A stretch of 64,000 bases of DNA from Shewanella profunda (lineage in GTDB: Bacteria; Pseudomonadota; Gammaproteobacteria; Enterobacterales; Shewanellaceae), in NCBI RefSeq assembly GCF_023283765.1, contig NZ_JAKILG010000018.1, positions 20,140 to 84,139 on the forward strand. The letters run 5' to 3'. Shown piece by piece: positions 54,716 to 63,889 of this stretch (the first letter of the stretch is position 1; every line of letters starts with the position of its first letter). A program made the position numbers and the translations under genes. The notes under the pieces are model-generated. The model was not told the DNA's origin, ran no database searches, and worked only from the letters and a program-made list of their open reading frames with translations.

Positions 54716-54806
54716 CTATGAACTCTCCTAATGATTTGATGCCCTACAATCGAGCCGATTTGTGTTTAAAAAAAGAGGCACGTCAGCCTTCCCTTCGATG
54801 TGTGTG

Positions 54807-54835
54807 ATATGGGGCTGACGCTGTCCAGATCCAAG
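54807..54835 (-). promoter_or_regulatory. Sigma-32 heat-shock promoter of groESL
   Basis: On the minus strand CTTGGA - N15 - CCCCATAT matches the sigma-32 consensus CTTGAA-N13-15-CCCCATNT with one mismatch, about 90 bases upstream of groES. Confidence 0.8.
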
Positions 54836-54939
54836 TGTCTTTACAAAAAAAACTTCAATTTTTTGATGTCAGTTTTTTCAAGCGGACACAATCCTGTTAG
54901 AATTCCGCCTCCGCAGGCAAACAAGGCATTATTTTCTCC

Positions 54940-56307
54940 ATGAAAGACAGACACGGGCTGCTCAGTGCGCCAATTGGTCGTGTACTGCTCGACATGAGCC
55001 TCCCCAACTTGATTGGCATTATGACCATTCTAGGTTTCAGTCTCGCTGACACTTTTTTTATCAGTCAATTGGGCACCGAGGCTTTGGCGGCTATCAGTTT
55101 TACCTTTCCGGTCACCCTCATTATTTCGAGTATTGCCATTGGCATTGGTGCGGGCGTTTCAACCAATCTCGGACGCCTTATCGGCTCAGGCAATGCAGCA
55201 AAGGCTAAGGTATTTTTACACGATGCCTTATTCCTGACCTTTATATTAACGGCCAGTCTATCGGCCCTTGGCAGCATTTTTATTACACCGCTGTTTAGTC
55301 TGCTTGGGGCGAATGAAAGCAGCTTACCGCTGATCCGCGACTATATGGTTTACTGGTATTTAGCCGCACCACTATTGGTCGTGTTAATGGTGGGTAATCA
55401 AGGTTTACGGTCAACGGGTGACACCCGCTCGCCAGCAATGATTATGTCGCTCGCGGCGCTCATCAACCTTATTCTTGATCCCTTACTTATCTTCGGGATT
55501 GGTCCCTTTCCTCGTTTAGAAATTCAAGGGGCAGCCATTGCGACAGTTATCGCTTGGCTTGTAGCTTTATCACTATCGAGTTACCTATTGATTATAAAAA
55601 GAAAGATGCTGGAATGGGTCGCCTTCGATATTGATAGAATGCGCGCCAACTGGAGCAAACTTGCCCATATTGCACAACCTGCGGCATTAATGAATTTAAT
55701 TAACCCATTAGCCAATGCGGTGATCATGGCGATGTTGGCGCATATCGACCACAGCGCTGTCGCCGCCTTCGGAGCGGGTACCCGGTTAGAGTCCGTATTG
55801 CTGATTGTGGTAATGGCACTGTCATCGAGCCTCATGCCCTTTATTGCGCAAAACCTTGGTGCAGGGCAACCACAAAGGGCAAAACAAGCGCTGCTGTTGT
55901 CACTTAAATTTATCTTTGTATTCCAAACCTTGCTCTATATTCCATTGATATTTTTGGCTGAACCGATCGCCCATTTATTTAGTACAGATCCGCAGGTGCT
56001 AGAATGGCTTAGTTTTTATATCTTAGTGCTGCCCTGTGCCTATGGACCTTTAGGTATAGTGATTATTGTCGCCACCTCGCTCAATGCCTACCACAGGCCC
56101 ATGAGTTCATTGGTGATAAACCTGTGCCGCTTAATGCTGTTGATGCTGCCGCTGGCGGCGCTAGGTTCGTATATCGGTGGCGTGAAGGGATTATTACTGG
56201 CGCTACCTCTGACTAACATCTTGATGGGCATTGCCTGTTACTGGCTGGCGCAGCGGATCTGTGAACCCACAAAGGTCACGACCGCAAACGCCATTAGCGA
56301 AGGTTAA
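54940..56307 (+). CDS. MATE family efflux transporter
   Basis: 455 residues with about twelve hydrophobic segments and the internally duplicated MATE fold. Conserved features: SLADTFFISQLGTEALAAIS near the N-terminus, GAGVSTNLGRLIGSGN, and in the second half AFGAGTRLESVLLIVVMALS. It exports drugs or metabolites by ion antiport. It is divergent from groES and convergent with the LysR gene (stops 2 bases apart). Confidence 0.92.
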   Translation: MKDRHGLLSAPIGRVLLDMSLPNLIGIMTILGFSLADTFFISQLGTEALAAISFTFPVTLIISSIAIGIGAGVSTNLGRLIGSGNAAKAKVFLHDALFLTFILTASLSALGSIFITPLFSLLGANESSLPLIRDYMVYWYLAAPLLVVLMVGNQGLRSTGDTRSPAMIMSLAALINLILDPLLIFGIGPFPRLEIQGAAIATVIAWLVALSLSSYLLIIKRKMLEWVAFDIDRMRANWSKLAHIAQPAALMNLINPLANAVIMAMLAHIDHSAVAAFGAGTRLESVLLIVVMALSSSLMPFIAQNLGAGQPQRAKQALLLSLKFIFVFQTLLYIPLIFLAEPIAHLFSTDPQVLEWLSFYILVLPCAYGPLGIVIIVATSLNAYHRPMSSLVINLCRLMLLMLPLAALGSYIGGVKGLLLALPLTNILMGIACYWLAQRICEPTKVTTANAISEG

Positions 56308-56308
56308 G

Positions 56309-57298
56309 CTAGCGCGATTTTTTGACGGAAAAATGCAGCACGTCATCGGAAAATGCCTCTTTAGAGGCTTGACAGGACCGGCGTGGGCTTTGCTCGCTCA
56401 TATTGGTCGGCACCCCATTGGGCACTAATTCTTGCAGGATATAGTCGATAAAGCGTCGACTGGCTAAACTCACGTAACGCCTTGATGGATAAGCTAAGAA
56501 ACACTCACCTTGATGAGCATCAATTTCAGGCAGTAGGGTAACGAGCTCACCCGTTTCGACAAACTCGGCAACTACTTCTGCGGGAGCATAGGCAATACCC
56601 CTGCCCTGCAATGCAAACTCAACGGCGAGTTCTACACTGTTAGAACAGAAATTCCCTCGCACTCTCACCGCTTCCTCCAATCCTACCCATAGCTCATTAA
56701 AGATTTTGCCATTAGATAATCGGAATAAAGACACATTGTGTGACTCAATCTCCTGAGGTGTTTTTGGCGTGCCATGGCTTGCTAAATATTCAGGGCTGGC
56801 ATAAAAACGCAGATCCGTTGTAAAAATGGGGCGCACCACTAGATCTAAGGTATCTAACACTGACTCAACCACAAAGGCGACGTCGAGATTGTTTTTCACC
56901 ATATCGACAGATTCGACACTGCTAAGCACTTCGACCGTGAGCTTTGGATGCATATCCATAAAACGAAAAATGGCTTGCATCAATATTCTCATACTATGGA
57001 TGGGAAACATTTGTATACGTAAATGCCCGCTGATCTCGGCATCATCATTGGTCATCTCAAACAGAGTTTCATCGAGCTGGGCCAAAATATTTTGTGAACG
57101 CTGGTAAAAATGACTTCCCGCAGAGGTTAATGTCATGGAGCGGCTCTGGCGGTGGAACAGTTTAATGTTCAGCTCATCTTCCAATGCCTGTAAACGGCGA
57201 CTGACCGTTGACTTAGGTAAGTTAAGTAAATCAGCCGCTTCGATCAAACTGCCCGTTTCAGCTATTCGGTGAAATAACGCTAAGTCCTCTGTCTTCAT
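56309..57298 (-). CDS. LysR-family regulator, likely controlling the RND efflux pair
   Basis: 329 residues from MKTEDLALFHRIAETGSLIE (the extension to 57343 is less likely). HTH AADLLNLPKSTVSRRLQALE. The effector domain includes VDMVKNNLDVAFVVESVLDT. Divergent from the RND adaptor gene with about 125 bases between starts, the usual position for a regulator of the pump. Confidence 0.85.
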   Translation of the reverse strand: MKTEDLALFHRIAETGSLIEAADLLNLPKSTVSRRLQALEDELNIKLFHRQSRSMTLTSAGSHFYQRSQNILAQLDETLFEMTNDDAEISGHLRIQMFPIHSMRILMQAIFRFMDMHPKLTVEVLSSVESVDMVKNNLDVAFVVESVLDTLDLVVRPIFTTDLRFYASPEYLASHGTPKTPQEIESHNVSLFRLSNGKIFNELWVGLEEAVRVRGNFCSNSVELAVEFALQGRGIAYAPAEVVAEFVETGELVTLLPEIDAHQGECFLAYPSRRYVSLASRRFIDYILQELVPNGVPTNMSEQSPRRSCQASKEAFSDDVLHFSVKKSR

Positions 57299-57422
57299 TT
57301 TAACCCTAAGTTCAATCTCATTATGTGGGATTGATAATCCCAAACTATCCCGTTTGTTGCAACAAATTTAGCTGATATCTTCGCGCCTAGAAATGCTGAC
57401 AATTTGTTACCAAGGAATCCCC

Positions 57423-58500
57423 ATGACATCATATCGACTCCTCCCCTTAGCTGCGCTGCTTCCAGCCTTGCTCAGTGGTTGTTCGCCTGCCGAGAGTTCC
57501 GTGCAAACCGGCGGTTCGTCCCGTAAAACTGTTCGAGGTGATGCAACTCGAAGGGGGGGATTTTAGAACTTTCCCCGCCCGTGTCACCGCTAATAGCCGT
57601 GCCGAGTTATCGTTTCGTATTTCGGGACAATTAACCGAACTCGCTTTAGTCGAAGGACAAAAAGTGACTGAGGGAAGCCTACTTGCAAAACTCGACGACA
57701 GGGATGCATACAACAATCTAATGAGCAGTGAAGCGGACCATGAACTTTTAGCTGCTGATTATCATCGTAAAGTGGAATTACTGAATCGCAAACTGATTTC
57801 ACAATCCGAATTTGATAGCACCCAAGCCCAGTTAAAATCCGCAAAGGCATCCTTGGCGGCCGCGCGCGATCAGCTCAGTTATACCCGTTTAACGGCTCCC
57901 TTTAGTGGCACTATCGCTAAGCGTTTAGTGGATAACCACCAAATAGTGCAGGCTAACCAAGGAGTATTAACGCTGCAAAATAATAACTTGCTTGATGTAA
58001 GCATCCAAGTTCCCGAAGCCATGGCCGCAGGTTTAAGCGAGTATATTAAGCAGCAAAATTTCAGCGCTAAGGTACGATTTACCGCGCTAGAGGGAATGGA
58101 GTTTGATGCTAAGTTCAAAGAATACTCGACCCAAGTCACCCCTGGTACTCAAGCCTATGAAGTGGTGTTTTCTCTGCCACAACCCAACAATGTGCAGCTA
58201 CTGCCGGGTATGAGCGCCGAGCTAACCTTAGCCTTGGTTAAAACACCTAATCAGACGTCAGCAATTGTGCCTGTTACCGCCATAGATAAACGTGACCAAG
58301 ACGGTCAAGTACAGGTTTGGGTGTATCAAGCTAAGTCAGGTGAAGTGACACCGGCACCAGTGACATTAGGACGCGTAACCAATCAAGGGATTGAAATCCT
58401 TGGTGGTCTTAATAATGGTGATCTCATCGTGAGTGCAGGCGTGTCCCAGTTATCCACTGGCATGAAAGTCAAACCACTACGCTGGCAGCGTGGGGTGTAA
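57423..58500 (+). pseudogene. RND efflux periplasmic adaptor, apparently frameshifted near the N-terminus
   Basis: The ATG at 57423 starts a perfect lipoprotein signal (MTSYRLLPLAALLPALLSGC, lipobox LSGC) which then runs in the same frame into a stop at about 57565. The rest of an intact membrane-fusion protein, beginning PAVRPVKLFEVMQLEGGDFR, is in the +1 frame and continues to 58500 (SFRISGQLTELALVEGQKVT lipoyl half, SYTRLTAPFSGTIAKRLVDN, C-terminal VSAGVSQLSTGMKVKPLRWQ). A single extra base between about 57470 and 57510 would explain it. Either a real mutation that disables the pump or a sequencing error; a partial product could start inside but would lack export. It is followed directly by the permease gene. 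Confidence 0.75.
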
Positions 58501-58503
58501 GTG

Positions 58504-61500
58504 ATGAATATTGCTGAGTACTCGATTCGCCATAAAGTCATTAGCTGGATGTTTGTGTTACTGCTATTAGTAGGGGGTAGCATCAGTTTTACGGGTTTAG
58601 GACAGTTAGAATTCCCCGAATTTACGATTAAAGATGCCCTAGTGATCACCGCTTATCCCGGTGCTTCGCCAGAACAGGTTGAAGAAGAAGTCACCCTTCC
58701 CCTTGAAGATGCATTGCAACAACTCGATGCCGTTAAGCACGTGACCTCAATTAACAGCGCGGGTTTATCGCAAATACAAATTGAGATCAAAGATAGTTAC
58801 GATAAAACCAGCCTGCCACAGGTATGGGATGAAGTACGCCGTAAGGTCAATGATACTGCAGGGCAATTGCCTCCGGGCACAGAGACACCGCAGATAATGG
58901 ACGACTTTGGTGATGTTTACGGGATTTTATTTAACCTTTCAGGGCCAGATTACAGCAATCGCGAACTGAGCAACTATGCCGACTATTTGCGCCGTGAATT
59001 AGTGCTAGTGCCAGGCGTAAAAAAAGTCTCGGTTGTGGGCAGTGTAACCGAGCAAGTCGTGATTGAAATATCCCAGCAAAAACTTTCGGCTCTGGGGCTC
59101 GATCAAAGCTATATCTATAGCCTTATCAATAATCAGAACGTGGTCTCCAACGCGGGAAGCCTCGTGATTGGTGATAACCGTATCCGCATTCATCCCACGG
59201 GTGAATTTGGCAGTATTCAGGATCTGGCGCGCTTGATTGTCAGCCCACAGGGCAGCACTGAACTGATTTATTTAGGCGATATCGCCAATATCGAAAAGGA
59301 TTACGACGAAACCCCCACCGTGCTTTACCACAACAAAGGGGAATCGGCGTTGTCATTGGGGATTTCCTTCTCCAGTAGCGTAAACGTAGTCGAAGTAGGT
59401 CAAAGGGTTAATGATCGCCTTGCCGAGCTCGAATCCCAGCGCCCAATAGGCATGAGCTTAGATACCGTTTATAACCAAAGTTCGGCGGTAGACAAAACAG
59501 TTAATGGCTTTTTAATCAATCTATTAGAGTCAATTGCTATCGTTATTGCCGTGCTGTTACTTTTTATGGGTGTGCGCTCAGGTTTATTGATGGGACTTAT
59601 CCTGCTACTCACAATATTAGGCACTTTTATTGTGATGAAAATGCTAGGAATTGAGCTACAACTCATCTCGCTCGGTGCACTGATTATCGCCTTAGGTATG
59701 TTGGTGGATAATGCTATTGTTGTGACGGAAGGGATTTTAATTGGTCTTCGCCGGGGTAAAACCCGCTTAGAAGCGGCAAAACAAATTGTCTCGCAAACCC
59801 AATGGCCACTGCTGGGTGCGACCATTATTGCCATCATCGCCTTTGCCCCTATCGGCTTATCACAAAATGCATCGGGAGAGTTTTGTCGTTCGCTGTTCCA
59901 AGTGTTGATGATTTCTTTATTTATCAGCTGGATAACAGCCATCACCCTGACGCCATTCTTCTGTCACTTAGTGCTTAAAGACGCACCGAGTGATGATGAA
60001 CAAGATCCTTACAAAGGTTGGGTCTTTAACTTATACCGCACAAGCTTAACGCTAGCACTGCGTTTTCGTATCGTAAGTATATTGTTGGTTGGTGCGATGT
60101 TAGTCACCGCCGTGATTGGATTTGGTCATATCAAAAACGTGTTTTTCCCCGCATCTAATACGCCAATCTTTTTTGTGGATATTTGGATGCCTGAAGGCAC
60201 AGATATTAAAGCGACCGAGCGCTTTACTGCGGATATTGAGCAACAATTGCTCAAACAAGCAGAGCAACAACATACTGGCCTTACCCATCTAACCACAGTG
60301 ATTGGCCAAGGCGCCCAACGTTTTGTACTGCCCTACCAACCTGAAAAAGGTTATCCAGCATTCGCCCAGTTGATTGTGGAAATGCGCGATCTTGAGGCGG
60401 TAAAAAACTATATGCCTGAACTGGAAAAGTTTTTAAATCAACGTTTCCCACATGCACAATACCGTCTAAAAAATATGGACAATGGGCCTTCGCCTGCCGC
60501 CAAAATTGAGGCTCGTTTCTATGGTGATGATCCAGAAATACTAAGAACACTAGGCGCCCAAGCCGAAGCGATTTTCCACGCGGAGCCAAGTATGGATAGT
60601 ATACGCCACGACTGGCGTAACCAAGTTCCGTTAATTCGCCCGCAATTGGAGAATGCCCAGGCACGGGAAACGGGGATCAGCAAGCAAGATCTCGACAATG
60701 CACTGCTGGTTAACTTTAGCGGTAAAAAAATTGGTTTATATCGCGAGACTAGTCACCTATTACCCATAGTCGCCAGAGCCCCTGCCGAGGAACGCTTGCA
60801 AGCTGACAGCCTATGGAAGCTGCAAATTTGGAGCAGTGAACACAGCACCTTTGTGCCCGCGACCCAAGTGGTGAGTAGTTTTAATACCGAATGGGAAAAC
60901 CCACTGGTGAAGCGCCGCGACCGTATGCGTATGCTCGCCGTACTGGCCGATCCTAAGTTGGGCAGCAATGAAACTGCCGATTCAGTGCTAAACAAAGTAA
61001 AAGATAAGGTTGAAGCTATCGCCTTGCCAGCGGGTTATCACCTCGAATGGGGTGGTGAATATGAAACTGCAGGAGAAGCTCAAACCGCTGTATTTAGCTC
61101 AATTCCACTCGGTTATCTCGCCATGTTTTTAATCACTGTGTTCCTATTCAACTCACTGCGTCAGCCATTGGTGATTTGGTTTACAGTGCCACTGGCGTTA
61201 ATAGGGGTTTCAGCGGGATTATTGCTGTTCGATGCACCCTTCAGCTTTATGGCGCTACTTGGCCTCTTGAGCTTGTCGGGCATGGTGATTAAAAACGGGA
61301 TTGTGTTGGTCGATCAAATCAACCTTGAACTCAGCGAAGGAAAAGCCGCATATAGCGCACTGTTAGACTCCTGCGTAAGCCGCGTTCGACCCGTAATGAT
61401 GGCGGCGATCACCACTATGCTTGGAATGATCCCATTAATATCAGACGCATTTTTCGGCTCTATGGCAATCACTATTATCTTTGGCTTAGGCTTTGCCTCG

Positions 61501-61581
61501 CTGCTGACATTAATCGTCCTGCCAGTGATGTATAGCCTTGCCTTCAACATCAAAGCAATAGGAGGTCAATCACTCAGCTAG
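58504..61581 (+). CDS. RND-family efflux permease (AcrB-like)
   Basis: 1025 residues from ATG 58504 (a GTG just before it is possible), normal for an RND inner-membrane pump. MNIAEYSIRHKVISWMFVLL start, then PGASPEQVEEEVTLPLEDAL porter domain, ALIIALGMLVDNAIVVTEGI with the two proton-relay Asp/Asn region, and the C-terminal SLSGMVIKNGIVLVDQINLE. It needs the adaptor gene just upstream (frameshifted here) and a TolC-like channel, not present in the window. Similar to the multidrug or organic-solvent subgroup. Confidence 0.93.
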   Translation: MNIAEYSIRHKVISWMFVLLLLVGGSISFTGLGQLEFPEFTIKDALVITAYPGASPEQVEEEVTLPLEDALQQLDAVKHVTSINSAGLSQIQIEIKDSYDKTSLPQVWDEVRRKVNDTAGQLPPGTETPQIMDDFGDVYGILFNLSGPDYSNRELSNYADYLRRELVLVPGVKKVSVVGSVTEQVVIEISQQKLSALGLDQSYIYSLINNQNVVSNAGSLVIGDNRIRIHPTGEFGSIQDLARLIVSPQGSTELIYLGDIANIEKDYDETPTVLYHNKGESALSLGISFSSSVNVVEVGQRVNDRLAELESQRPIGMSLDTVYNQSSAVDKTVNGFLINLLESIAIVIAVLLLFMGVRSGLLMGLILLLTILGTFIVMKMLGIELQLISLGALIIALGMLVDNAIVVTEGILIGLRRGKTRLEAAKQIVSQTQWPLLGATIIAIIAFAPIGLSQNASGEFCRSLFQVLMISLFISWITAITLTPFFCHLVLKDAPSDDEQDPYKGWVFNLYRTSLTLALRFRIVSILLVGAMLVTAVIGFGHIKNVFFPASNTPIFFVDIWMPEGTDIKATERFTADIEQQLLKQAEQQHTGLTHLTTVIGQGAQRFVLPYQPEKGYPAFAQLIVEMRDLEAVKNYMPELEKFLNQRFPHAQYRLKNMDNGPSPAAKIEARFYGDDPEILRTLGAQAEAIFHAEPSMDSIRHDWRNQVPLIRPQLENAQARETGISKQDLDNALLVNFSGKKIGLYRETSHLLPIVARAPAEERLQADSLWKLQIWSSEHSTFVPATQVVSSFNTEWENPLVKRRDRMRMLAVLADPKLGSNETADSVLNKVKDKVEAIALPAGYHLEWGGEYETAGEAQTAVFSSIPLGYLAMFLITVFLFNSLRQPLVIWFTVPLALIGVSAGLLLFDAPFSFMALLGLLSLSGMVIKNGIVLVDQINLELSEGKAAYSALLDSCVSRVRPVMMAAITTMLGMIPLISDAFFGSMAITIIFGLGFASLLTLIVLPVMYSLAFNIKAIGGQSLS

Positions 61582-61615
61582 CGCTTCACTTTTTATCCTA
61601 AACGCTTCCCGGCGC

Positions 61616-61652
61616 GGCCGATCGCTACTTAATACAAAGTAGCCGATCGGCC
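61616..61652 (+). terminator. Hairpin after the RND operon
   Basis: GGCCGATCGCTACTT - AATACAA - AGTAGCCGATCGGCC (one unpaired base) then ATTTCCCC; terminator-like, 35 bases after the stop. Confidence 0.65.
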
Positions 61653-61819
61653 ATTTCCCCTCTAAATTGCCCATCCTATTTATCGTCATTGCGATGCTAT
61701 TGCTTTGTCTTTAACGAACGAGAAAGGTCGAGTGTAAAACGCTTAAGGAATGGCAAATAGATAAGGACGTTATTAAAGCCTCTTAAGCTGCAGGGCGGGA
61801 TTAAGCTTTGTTAAATCTC

Positions 61820-61998
61820 TTAACCAAAGAAAATCTCGCTCCTAAAATCACCATTCCATGCTGCCTTTCTTATTTTGGTTGGTTTACTGGCTTTTAGCGG
61901 ATGCTGCTCTAAAAGGTTCAGCACGATACGCCGAAATAACGCCATCTTCTTCGCGTTTTCACGGTCACCAATCCTTGAACAGTCTTCCCTAAAGGTGA
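61820..61998 (-). pseudogene. 3' exon of ISAs1-family transposase
   Basis: Reads ...TFREDCSRIGDRENAKKMAL, FRRIVLNLLEQHPLKASKPT and ends SEIFFG-stop, the standard C-terminus of ISAs1/DDE_Tnp_ISAS1 transposases. Joined to the 5' exon (63890-64000) by removing 61999-63889, the reading frame becomes HWVLD-V-TFREDCSRIG without a break. The open frame upstream to 62065 is intron RNA read as codons. Confidence 0.8.
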
Positions 61999-62038
61999 GG
62001 AGAGTAGACCGCTGGAACTTCCCCAGCAGCCCCTCGCA

Positions 62039-62072
62039 GAACGGTACGTGAGCCTCTCGACTCATACCGCTC
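62039..62072 (-). ncRNA. Group II intron domain V
   Basis: Thirty-four bases that fold as a single hairpin with the catalytic triad region: GAGCGGTATGAG at the 5' side pairing with the 3' side CTCACGTACCGTTC. It lies three bases beyond the maturase stop, as expected. Confidence 0.85.
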
Positions 62073-62075
62073 CCG

Positions 62076-63326
62076 TTAAACCATCGATCCTCTCATTCCT
62101 ATTCGCCAATGAGCAAATAGGTGGCGATGAGTGTCGGCTACTTTCTCCATAAATTGACCGGCTCTCGTTTTGCGTCGTTGAAGTTTCTTGTATTTGTGCC
62201 TCGCCCACCAGATTAACGCTTTGTTTATCTGACGGAATACACGATAAAGTTCTGAACGACAGAAGCTGCCATAGTAGTTAATCCAACCATTGATGATTGG
62301 ATTGATCCTCCTAGCTATTTGCTCAAGACTTAAATCTGTTCGCTTTCGAATGGCCAACATCCTAATTTTCTTTATCATCCCCTTTTGTGCATCTTTACTT
62401 ACAGCCGGAGTAAAACTGATAAAGGTACCTTGAGTATGCCTGTTTCTGCATAGTCGTGGCCTGAATGTGTAACCTAAAAAGTCAAAAGCTGTGTTCTCAT
62501 ATTGCCCCTTGCGAGTGCCATCCTTGCAGTAAACAATTTTGGTTTTCGTTGGATGCATCTCAAGCCCACAATCTTTGAACCTTTTCTCAAGCTCAGCTCG
62601 CATTTTCTGTGCCTGCTCTTCGCTATTGCAATGAACTAGCCCATCATCTGCGTATCGACACCACTTCACTCCTGGGTGATTTTTATGCATCCATTTATCA
62701 AAGACGTAATGTAAGAACAAATTCGCTAACACTGGGCTTATTACTCCACCTTGCGGTGTGCCCATGTTTCGCTCTATTACCTCATTATTATCTTTCACCA
62801 TTGGTGCTTTTAACCACCGCTCAATGTACAGTAGTAGCCACTTACAATCTGTATGCTTACGTACTGCCTTCATGAGCAACTCATGTGAAATGTTGTCAAA
62901 CAACCCTTTAATATCAAACTCTAACACCCAATCTTGATACCAGCAGCGTTTTCTCGTCACACCGACAGCATCTATCGCTGACCGATTTGGCCTATACCCG
63001 TATGAATCATTAAGGAAATGAGGCTCAACTAATGGTTCAAAGCTAAGCTTTACGACCATTTGTGCTACTCGGTCTTGAATCGTTGGAATGCCGAGTATTC
63101 GTTCACCACCAGATTTCTTTGGTATTGCCACTGCTTTAACTGCAGGTGGAAAATAGCAACCTGATGTCATTCGATTCCAGATTTTATATAAGTTGTTCTT
63201 TAAGTCTTTTTCAAAATCAGACATCGATTGCTTATCGATGCCTGCAGCTCCTTTATTCGCTTTGACTAGTTGGTAAGCCCGCACGACCTGCCATTTGTCA
63301 ATTTCAAACCGATGTGTATTCGTCAT
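62076..63326 (-). CDS. ltrA: Group II intron-encoded reverse transcriptase/maturase
   Basis: 416 residues. RT blocks: GAAGIDKQSMSDFEKDL, VAIPKKSGGERILGIPTIQD, QGGVISPVLANLFLHYVFDK and catalytic YADDGLVHC (Tyr-Ala-Asp-Asp). A maturase (X) domain follows with FDFLGYTFRPRLCRNRH and INPIINGWINYYGSFCRSEL. There is no HNH endonuclease domain, so retrohoming would rely on replication forks or hairpin targets. The protein assists splicing of its own intron in the transposase RNA. Start MTNTHRFEIDKWQVVRAYQL. Confidence 0.95.
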   Translation of the reverse strand: MTNTHRFEIDKWQVVRAYQLVKANKGAAGIDKQSMSDFEKDLKNNLYKIWNRMTSGCYFPPAVKAVAIPKKSGGERILGIPTIQDRVAQMVVKLSFEPLVEPHFLNDSYGYRPNRSAIDAVGVTRKRCWYQDWVLEFDIKGLFDNISHELLMKAVRKHTDCKWLLLYIERWLKAPMVKDNNEVIERNMGTPQGGVISPVLANLFLHYVFDKWMHKNHPGVKWCRYADDGLVHCNSEEQAQKMRAELEKRFKDCGLEMHPTKTKIVYCKDGTRKGQYENTAFDFLGYTFRPRLCRNRHTQGTFISFTPAVSKDAQKGMIKKIRMLAIRKRTDLSLEQIARRINPIINGWINYYGSFCRSELYRVFRQINKALIWWARHKYKKLQRRKTRAGQFMEKVADTHRHLFAHWRIGMRGSMV

Positions 63327-63889
63327 AATATCTCCTCCTGCACAAGGCGCAGTTGGATAAAAGATGAATACTGTTTAACACGACCCCTTCGCTCCACGTT
63401 CATTACAAACGCTTCCTTACTACTACAGGTCGTTCCGCCCCAGTGCCAGACATTGGTACTCTCATACTTACCATTTTAGTGATTTGTATTTCTGCCTTAA
63501 CATTCTGACGACTGGTTCCCACAGTTCCTGAAAAGAGCCTGAAAATGAGATCACGCCCACTTTACACCGGACACCACTTACACAGCCTTCGGAGCAACCT
63601 GTAAATTTATCACCAGTCTTAGACGCTACTGGCTTTTGATGTCGAGTCTTTGGTTTACGATGCGTCATCATGGGTTCGATAACTCGTCTTCTCATTTCTC
63701 ACCTGAGCACTTAAATATGCCCGTTTCTTCAACGCTCACCACGAACACTCTTAATGTTCGCAGCTTGAAGCGGTTTGAAGCCAGCTTCCGACAACAGACT
63801 TCGATGGGCCAAACCATCATCTCTTCTCAAGCTTAGCCATAAACGTTGCACATGTCCTTATGCTGCAATCCTATGTGCCTGTGGCACAC

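Larger units (their letters stand above)
61999..63889 (-). mobile_element. Group II intron (1891 bases) inside the transposase gene
   Basis: On the minus strand it starts GTGTGCC (GUGYG 5' consensus) at 63889 and ends ...TCTACTCTCC at 61999, with a branch-type A seven bases from the end (domain VI, within 61999-62038). Domain V is at 62039-62072 and the maturase is in domain IV. Splicing restores the ISAs1 frame HWVLD-V-TFRED exactly. The 63327-63889 part is the ribozyme 5' region (domains I-III) with no separate gene. Confidence 0.85.

Noticed and set aside
61820..62065. Minus-strand frame of 81 codons as a free-standing gene
   Set aside because: Its N-terminal third is intron domain V/VI RNA; only the part after 61998 is real transposase.
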